Shown here in pieces: positions 59,134 to 64,000 of a stretch of DNA of 64,000 nt (the stretch's first letter is position 1; every line of letters begins with the position of its first letter). Source of the DNA: Treponema parvum. Lineage in GTDB: Bacteria; Spirochaetota; Spirochaetia; Treponematales; Treponemataceae. The notes beneath the pieces were generated by a model. That model did not search any database, was not told the origin of the DNA, and saw only the letters and a list, made by a program, of their open reading frames with translations. Location of the stretch: assembly GCF_017893965.1 (NCBI RefSeq), contig NZ_CP054142.1, positions 2,356,001 to 2,420,000 on the forward strand, written 5' to 3'. Both the position numbers and the translations under genes were made by a program.

Positions 59134-60033
59134 ATGAGTTTTAAAGAAATAAAACGCCACAAAGACATATACATGCTTATGGCTGTCCCGCTCGTTTATT
59201 TCTTAATCTTTAAATACGTGCCGATGTTAAACGGACAAATAGCATTCAAGGACTTTAAGCCGCGTCTTGGCGTATGGAAAAGTCCTTGGGCGGGATTTAA
59301 GTATTTTACTGAATTTTTTAATTCCTATTACTTTTGGGAATTAATCCGCAACACAATAGGCTACAGCTTCGGAAAACTTTTCGTAAGCGTTCCTCTTTCA
59401 ATACTGCTTGCCGTCGTGCTATTTGAATCGCACCGCAAGTTTTTGCGAAAAATCGTACAGACGCTCACATACCTGCCGCACTTTTTGTCTTGGGTAATCA
59501 TATACGGAATTTTACTGTCGCTGCTCGCGCCGGGCGACGGCATTATAAACGACGTTATAAAGTATTTCGGTGGAGAACCCATAGATTTTTTAACCAACAC
59601 AAGGGCGTTCCCGTGGATCGTAATTCTTTCGGATGCGTGGAAGGAGATGGGCTGGGGCGCGATAATATTCATAGCCGCGCTCATGGGCATAGATCCTTCT
59701 TTATATGAAGCGGCCATGGTCGAAGGAACCACCGCGCTGCAAAGGACTTGGTACATAACCTTGCCGTCCATACGCCCCGTAATAGTTATGGTTGTCCTTT
59801 TAAAACTCGGCACCATATTGAACGCGGGATTTAATCAGATATTTATGCTGTACAACACTTCGGTATACAGCGTTGCCGACATAATAGACACGTGGGTTTA
59901 CCGGCAGGGTTTATTGGAAGGTCGCTTCGCCTTAGCCACCGCAGTGGGAATTTTTAAAGGAATAATCGGAACGTGTCTTGTTGTATTTGCAAACAGGCTT
60001 ACAAAACTTACCGCCGATTCCAGCCTGTTTTAG
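59134..60033 (+). CDS. Oligosaccharide ABC permease, LplB/YteP type
   Basis: A 299-residue membrane protein with six helices, the MalF-class EAA loop (EAAMVEGTTALQRTWYITLP) and the family's typical N-terminal block LMAVPLVYFLIFKYVPM. The LplB/YteP group imports rhamnogalacturonan or galacturonan oligomers. GAGGTGAT precedes the ATG. Paired with the permease at 60120 and the binding protein at 61102. Confidence 0.9.
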   Translation: MSFKEIKRHKDIYMLMAVPLVYFLIFKYVPMLNGQIAFKDFKPRLGVWKSPWAGFKYFTEFFNSYYFWELIRNTIGYSFGKLFVSVPLSILLAVVLFESHRKFLRKIVQTLTYLPHFLSWVIIYGILLSLLAPGDGIINDVIKYFGGEPIDFLTNTRAFPWIVILSDAWKEMGWGAIIFIAALMGIDPSLYEAAMVEGTTALQRTWYITLPSIRPVIVMVVLLKLGTILNAGFNQIFMLYNTSVYSVADIIDTWVYRQGLLEGRFALATAVGIFKGIIGTCLVVFANRLTKLTADSSLF

Positions 60034-60119
60034 GTTTAATTTCGGCGGCTGTACGGCTCGCCTCGTTAAACTGCGGGTTTCGGATAAAGCCGAAATATCG
60101 CTTGTTTTAGGAGATTAAA

Positions 60120-61028
60120 ATGGCTAAAAAGAATAACCGGACGTCAAAAATACTGATGCAAATGACGGGCTCCGACAGAATATTTTACGCAGCCCTTGAT
60201 GTTTTTTTGATTTTATCGCTATTGGTCATTGCGCTTCCGCTGTGGAGCACGATAACGCTCTCTTTCCGTCCCAACCATTTTATCGGCTCGAACGTCGAAG
60301 GCATGTTTCTTCCGCCGTGGAAGTGGTCTAACGCCGCGTACAAAGCCTTGCTCGGAAACCGCGGATTTGCCCTCGCCTTTTTTAACAGTCTTAAAATATT
60401 GTTCTTCGGCGTAATTACGGCTCTGATTTTTACAATACCCATAGCATACGGGCTTTCGATACAGACATTGCCCGGCCGGAAATTTCTTAATATTTTCATA
60501 TTGATTCCGTACCTGTTTAACATAGGCCTTATACCGCATTATTTGGTGATCACAAAATTGGGACTTTCAAATCACCTTGCGGCAGTCTATTTCCCCGTCG
60601 CAGTTACAACCTACAACTGTCTTATAATGCGAAGTTTTTTTGAAGGAATTCCTGATTCTCTTAAAGAATCCGCACGCATAGACGGAGCGCCGGAATGGAT
60701 GGTTTTGGTAAGGATAATACTGCCGCTTTCAAAGCCGATTCTCATGACGATAGGATTATTTTACGGAGTTTCATACTGGAACGACTTTTTTAACGCCATG
60801 CTGTATTTGAATAAAAACGAACTGCAACCCCTTCCCATATTGCTGCGAAACATACTTCTTGCCAGCGGAATGAACGAGTATGTTGAAGTAAATGCGTTCG
60901 GCGAAGCTCCCATCGCAGCCATAAAAGCGGCTTCCGTATTTATGTCCGCAATCCCAATGGTAATTGCCTATCCGTTCATTCAAAAATACTTTACAAAGGG
61001 AACTCTTTTGGGAAGCGTCAAGGGATAA
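60120..61028 (+). CDS. Oligosaccharide ABC permease, LplC/YtcP type
   Basis: A 302-residue membrane protein with six helices and the EAA loop ESARIDGAPEWMVLVRIILP. It fits the LplC/YtcP subgroup of MalG-class permeases. AGGAG precedes the ATG; the C-terminus reads YFTKGTLLGSVKG, typical of that subgroup. No ATPase gene is in the locus, so a shared MsmX-type ATPase encoded elsewhere is expected. Confidence 0.9.
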   Translation: MAKKNNRTSKILMQMTGSDRIFYAALDVFLILSLLVIALPLWSTITLSFRPNHFIGSNVEGMFLPPWKWSNAAYKALLGNRGFALAFFNSLKILFFGVITALIFTIPIAYGLSIQTLPGRKFLNIFILIPYLFNIGLIPHYLVITKLGLSNHLAAVYFPVAVTTYNCLIMRSFFEGIPDSLKESARIDGAPEWMVLVRIILPLSKPILMTIGLFYGVSYWNDFFNAMLYLNKNELQPLPILLRNILLASGMNEYVEVNAFGEAPIAAIKAASVFMSAIPMVIAYPFIQKYFTKGTLLGSVKG

Positions 61029-61101
61029 GCGAAGCGCATAAGACCGATAAAACTTTCGGTTACGATAAATAATTATTGCAAATAAATATTTGGAGGATTT
61101 T

Positions 61102-62673
61102 ATGAAACTTACAAGATTTTCTGCAGCGGCTCTGGCAATCGCTATGGGCGCCGCATTGTTTGCAAGCGGAGCAAACGAAAAACAGGCCGGCGGCCCGGTT
61201 ACGATCAACCTGTGGTACGGAGCCGCCGTTACAGAAGCGGGCCCGCCGCCTGCCGGCTGGGAAGTACAAAAGATCATTAAAGAAAAATTCGACATCGATC
61301 TTGTATTGACTGCCCTTCCGTCTTCTGACAACGATCAGGATCAAAAAATTAACGCTGCAAGCGCTGCGAACGAACTTCCGGATCTGTTTATGGTTTCCCG
61401 CCCTGTTTGGCTTCGTTTGGTGGATCAGGGGCTTGTAGCTCCCGTAGACGACATGTATGAAAAAATGCCCAATCGAAAAACGCACTACGGTAAAGACAGC
61501 ATTATGCACACTACCATAGACGGAAAATCCTACGGACTGGCTTCGCCCGGTTCTATCATAAGAAATGAAGGCTTGGTTATAAGAAAAGACTGGCTTGACA
61601 GGCTGGGCTTAAAAGCGCCTACGAACCTTGACGAGATGATGAAAGTGATGGAAGCCTTTACATTCAATGATCCTGACGGCAACGGTAAAAACGACACTTA
61701 CGGCTACGGCGCGTTCCTTGAAAATACGCAGGATACGGAAGGGCTTGGACGCAGATTGGAACCTATCATGGGCGCCTTCGGCCTGTGCGGCACTTGGGAT
61801 ATGTCGGCAAAAAATCCGGGATTGAAGATTTTTCGGCCGGAATACTTTGAAGCTCTTTCCTATGTAAAGCAAATGTGCGATAAAAAAGTCATAGACCCAA
61901 ACTGGCTTTCATATAAAAAAGATGATTTTAGAGCGGCTTGGAAACAAGGACGTTTCGGAATGATGCGCGAACAGAACAGCGCTCTTGCCTCAAAAAACAA
62001 TTATGCTCCGTTCGATAAAAATTTCCCGAACGGCGAATGGATGATCATAGATCCTCCCAAGGGACCGAACGGTCTTCAGTCTGCAGGCAACTATTCAAAC
62101 AACTACCGCATCTACGCTATATCCGAATCGGCTGCGGCAGCGGGAAAAAAGGATGCCATAGCTAAACTTTTAAACTGGATGTCGGACGAAGGCCCTGACG
62201 GCGGCTATTATATGATCGGCTGGGGTAAAGAAGGCGTAAACTTTATAAAAGATTCAAACGGCATCCCGACAACAAAGGGTATCCCAGATCCTACGAAAGC
62301 GTGGAGCAATTCCGAAATAGTAAACATCACACAGCTGCGCAATATGGTATTTTACAACGGAGCTGTAGAAATAAAGGCCCGTTATCCTGCCTATACAACC
62401 GACGTATCCAAAAAGATCATGGATCCGGGCGCAATTCTTATCAATATGCAGAGCCGCCCTTGGGAAAATTCAAACGGAATTTCCATGATGCCGCCGCCCA
62501 ACGCCGACGTAAAAAGGTTTTTGGAACAGGGTGTTTTGGAATTTCTTACGGGAAAGCGACAGCTTACAAGGGCAAATTGGGACGCATGGGTTAAAAACTT
62601 TAAGGATATAGGCGGTCAGGCGTGGAATGATGCTGGCGTCGCCGAAGGAAAAAAGAAAAACATATTCCATTGA
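61102..62673 (+). CDS. Oligosaccharide-binding protein, LplA/YtcQ type
   Basis: I chose the ATG at 61102 after TTTGGAGG. The 523-residue protein has a signal peptide (MKLTRFSAAALAIAMGAALF, cut near ASGAN) without a lipobox, so it is soluble in the periplasm rather than lipid-anchored as in Gram-positive LplA. The mature part is the large family-1 binding fold with LPDLFMVSRPVWLRLVDQG near 95 and a calcium-like loop NDPDGNGKNDTYGYG. It should bind an oligogalacturonide. It ends 9 bp before the convergent pectinesterase gene. Confidence 0.9.
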   Translation: MKLTRFSAAALAIAMGAALFASGANEKQAGGPVTINLWYGAAVTEAGPPPAGWEVQKIIKEKFDIDLVLTALPSSDNDQDQKINAASAANELPDLFMVSRPVWLRLVDQGLVAPVDDMYEKMPNRKTHYGKDSIMHTTIDGKSYGLASPGSIIRNEGLVIRKDWLDRLGLKAPTNLDEMMKVMEAFTFNDPDGNGKNDTYGYGAFLENTQDTEGLGRRLEPIMGAFGLCGTWDMSAKNPGLKIFRPEYFEALSYVKQMCDKKVIDPNWLSYKKDDFRAAWKQGRFGMMREQNSALASKNNYAPFDKNFPNGEWMIIDPPKGPNGLQSAGNYSNNYRIYAISESAAAAGKKDAIAKLLNWMSDEGPDGGYYMIGWGKEGVNFIKDSNGIPTTKGIPDPTKAWSNSEIVNITQLRNMVFYNGAVEIKARYPAYTTDVSKKIMDPGAILINMQSRPWENSNGISMMPPPNADVKRFLEQGVLEFLTGKRQLTRANWDAWVKNFKDIGGQAWNDAGVAEGKKKNIFH

Positions 62674-62681
62674 TCTTTGCC

Positions 62682-63671
62682 TTACGGGAGGCGGCACGCA
62701 GCTATTACTTTAAGCTTAATATCCTTTGCCTTTCGGATCATTTCACAAGCTTCTTCATCCGAAAGGCGGCGGGCAAAGCCTCCCAAACCTCCTTCGCCGG
62801 TACGGTCCCACTTGTTCTTGTAAACGGAAAAACGGCAAGTTTTTTCATTTTCCGCATTACGCCAATTATCCCATGCTTCATCGCAAATTACATCTGAAAA
62901 ATCGCAGTTCATCCAGCAGCATTTTGCAAATTCCCGCCAAGGCCGGCCGAGATACACGTTTTTACGCTGCAAGCGGGAAGTCTCGCCGTCTTCGTTGTCT
63001 CTGACGACCGTGCATCCGTCAAAAATATATCCTGTTCCGTCTTTAAAACTTGAAGGCGTCGTTATGTAACATTCCGTAGATGAATCTCGCACGCACACGG
63101 TACAGTTTTTAAACAATACATCCGCGCTCCCGAAGATAAAATCCACAGTGCCCGAAATAAAGCAATCCTCGTAATACTGTAACGACGGCTTTCTCACGGA
63201 ATTTTCTTCGGGACCTTTAAAGCCGCCCGGTATGCGCTCTTTTTCAGGCAGAGGAGCTGTAAAAAGAGTGTCCTGATGTCCTAATATTTTAAGATTTTTG
63301 CAATAAACGTAAGATGCGGATGCGTACAAAGCTACCGCCTGGCCTACGTCAGTTCCCTGCCCCGCAGTGTTTTCAATAGTAAGATTTTCAAGAAAAACCG
63401 AATCTCCCGCAAAATATGCCGTAAAAGAACGGAATGTTCCCGTTTTATAACCGTCCGGATGAATATCTTTGGCGCCTATGTTTCCGCTTATCACAGTTTT
63501 TTCAGGATCTTCGCCTAAGATTTTAAGTCTTTTTTTGGCGGAAAAAATCTGCCCTTTATAAAGGCCGGGTTTAAGTTTTATGACAACGTCGTCGTCTTCG
63601 GTGTTTAAGGCGTCCTGTATCGCGGTAAAGTCGCCTGAACCGTCGGCAGCGACGGTATATATTCTGCTCAT
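62682..63671 (-). CDS. Pectinesterase, carbohydrate esterase family 8 (cytoplasmic)
   Basis: A 329-residue right-handed beta-helix with the CE8 blocks GQAVALYASA, LGHQDTLFTA (catalytic Asp), ISGTVDFIFGSA (second Asp) and YLGRPWREFAK (Arg). It removes methyl esters from galacturonan so that GH28 can act. No signal peptide, so it probably works on imported oligomers in the cytoplasm. A GAGAGG site precedes the ATG. It converges on the binding-protein gene. Confidence 0.93.
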   Translation of the reverse strand: MSRIYTVAADGSGDFTAIQDALNTEDDDVVIKLKPGLYKGQIFSAKKRLKILGEDPEKTVISGNIGAKDIHPDGYKTGTFRSFTAYFAGDSVFLENLTIENTAGQGTDVGQAVALYASASYVYCKNLKILGHQDTLFTAPLPEKERIPGGFKGPEENSVRKPSLQYYEDCFISGTVDFIFGSADVLFKNCTVCVRDSSTECYITTPSSFKDGTGYIFDGCTVVRDNEDGETSRLQRKNVYLGRPWREFAKCCWMNCDFSDVICDEAWDNWRNAENEKTCRFSVYKNKWDRTGEGGLGGFARRLSDEEACEMIRKAKDIKLKVIAACRLP

Positions 63672-63749
63672 TCTTGCCTCTCTATGGATAATTTTAAAAC
63701 AAATATGAATTTAATTCAAATTTTATATGGAAAAATTTACAGAATAGTG

Positions 63750-63755
63750 TATAAT
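63750..63755 (+). promoter_or_regulatory. -10 box of the uppP leader
   Basis: TATAAT, with TG directly before it; no strong -35 at 17 bp. Transcription would start near 63763 and meet the terminator below after about 60 nt. Confidence 0.45.
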
Positions 63756-63781
63756 ATAGTCGTCTATAGCGTCCTGAAAAT

Positions 63782-63824
63782 ACCCCGAAGCAGATTTTAG
63801 CCGATCGGTCGGGGTGTTTTTTTT
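63782..63824 (+). terminator. Terminator in the leader of uppP (possible attenuator)
   Basis: ACCCCGA (63782-63788) pairs with TCGGGGT (63809-63815), with an inner CCGATCGG hairpin in the loop, followed by G and eight T residues. It lies about 90 bp before uppP and about 20 nt after the predicted start of the transcript. It could end a short RNA or regulate uppP. Confidence 0.7.
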
Positions 63825-63910
63825 AACGCCTCCGATCGCAGCAAACAGCCGGCATTCCTTGAGTTTGCCCGCAAATTTATAAAAGGCGCACACACGTGCA
63901 AAGCTATATT

Positions 63911-64000
63911 ATGACAGTATTTAAAGCTATTATCCTGGGTTTAGTACAGGGGATTACCGAATTTTTACCCGTATCGTCTTCCGGGCACCTGTTTATCTTA
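63911..64000 (+). CDS. uppP: Undecaprenyl-diphosphatase, N-terminal part (runs off the window)
   Basis: The first 30 codons read as the BacA/UppP start: a helix with [13 protein letters not shown] followed by the catalytic LPVSSSGHL block. This membrane enzyme recycles undecaprenyl phosphate for cell-wall synthesis and gives bacitracin resistance. The rest lies beyond the window. The ATG lacks a ribosome site; an in-frame GTG at 63896 follows AAAAGG by nine bases and is an alternative start. Confidence 0.9.
   Translation, partial: MTVFKAIILGLVQGITEFLPVSSSGHLFIL

Overview
The window looks like a chromosomal segment of a host-associated, pectin-using spirochete of the genus Treponema. No 16S gene is present, so this is inference. 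It rests on the FabV enoyl reductase, which closely resembles the well-known Treponema denticola enzyme as I remember it, on treponeme-style signal peptides and an outer-membrane barrel protein, on several TRAP transporters in a diderm setting, and on overall gene style. Coding density is high. Most genes have a clear Shine-Dalgarno sequence, but a recurring minority have none and instead carry a -10 box only 5-7 nt before the ATG.

Layout. 1-2.6 kb: the end of a TRAP transporter operon followed by a LarA-family (nickel-pincer hydroxyacid racemase-like) enzyme. 3-5.2 kb: a chemoreceptor. 5.2-13.9 kb: an AT-richer sugar-catabolism island (DeoR repressor, ribose-type ABC importer, ribulokinase-like FGGY kinase, AraD-like epimerase, SIS isomerase, ribulose-phosphate-3-epimerase-like protein). 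It is bounded by 174-bp direct repeats of the 5' end of a uracil-DNA-glycosylase-family gene, broken on the left and intact on the right. 14-21.7 kb: HAD phosphatase, tRNA-Ala with a hicAB toxin-antitoxin pair behind it, an acyltransferase, a GlpA-like/FAD/DUF1667 redox operon, then five tRNAs (four Ser, one Arg) and the SRP RNA. 21.7-25.7 kb: DUF1275 protein, M48 peptidase, class III fructose bisphosphatase.

25.8-33.3 kb: two TRAP transporters on the minus strand around a second LarA-type enzyme. 33.5-36.2 kb: an orphan sugar-binding protein and a FemAB-like transferase. 36.2-47.3 kb: a pyrimidine biosynthesis region (pyrC, pyrI, pyrB, a fused pyrK-pyrD, pyrF) mixed with fabV, a TetR regulator, a THUMP RNA methyltransferase and an acyl-CoA synthetase. 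pyrE and carAB are not here. 47.6-53.8 kb: an NlpC/P60-barrel fusion, a lipoprotein, an exported protein, an Rpn-type nuclease, a DNA alkylation repair protein with a borrowed 5' end, and an outer-membrane barrel.

54-63.7 kb: a pectin locus with a GH28 polygalacturonase, an 1131-aa LacI-sensor/pseudokinase/AraC regulator, a two-permease plus binding-protein importer of the LplABC/YtcQP type, and a CE8 pectinesterase. Both enzymes lack signal peptides, so the cell probably imports short oligogalacturonides and finishes de-esterification and hydrolysis inside. The window ends in the first codons of uppP.

The points most worth following up are the island with its diverged duplicated boundary gene, the two LarA-type enzymes tied to TRAP importers, the very large hybrid regulator, and the group of apparently leaderless genes.
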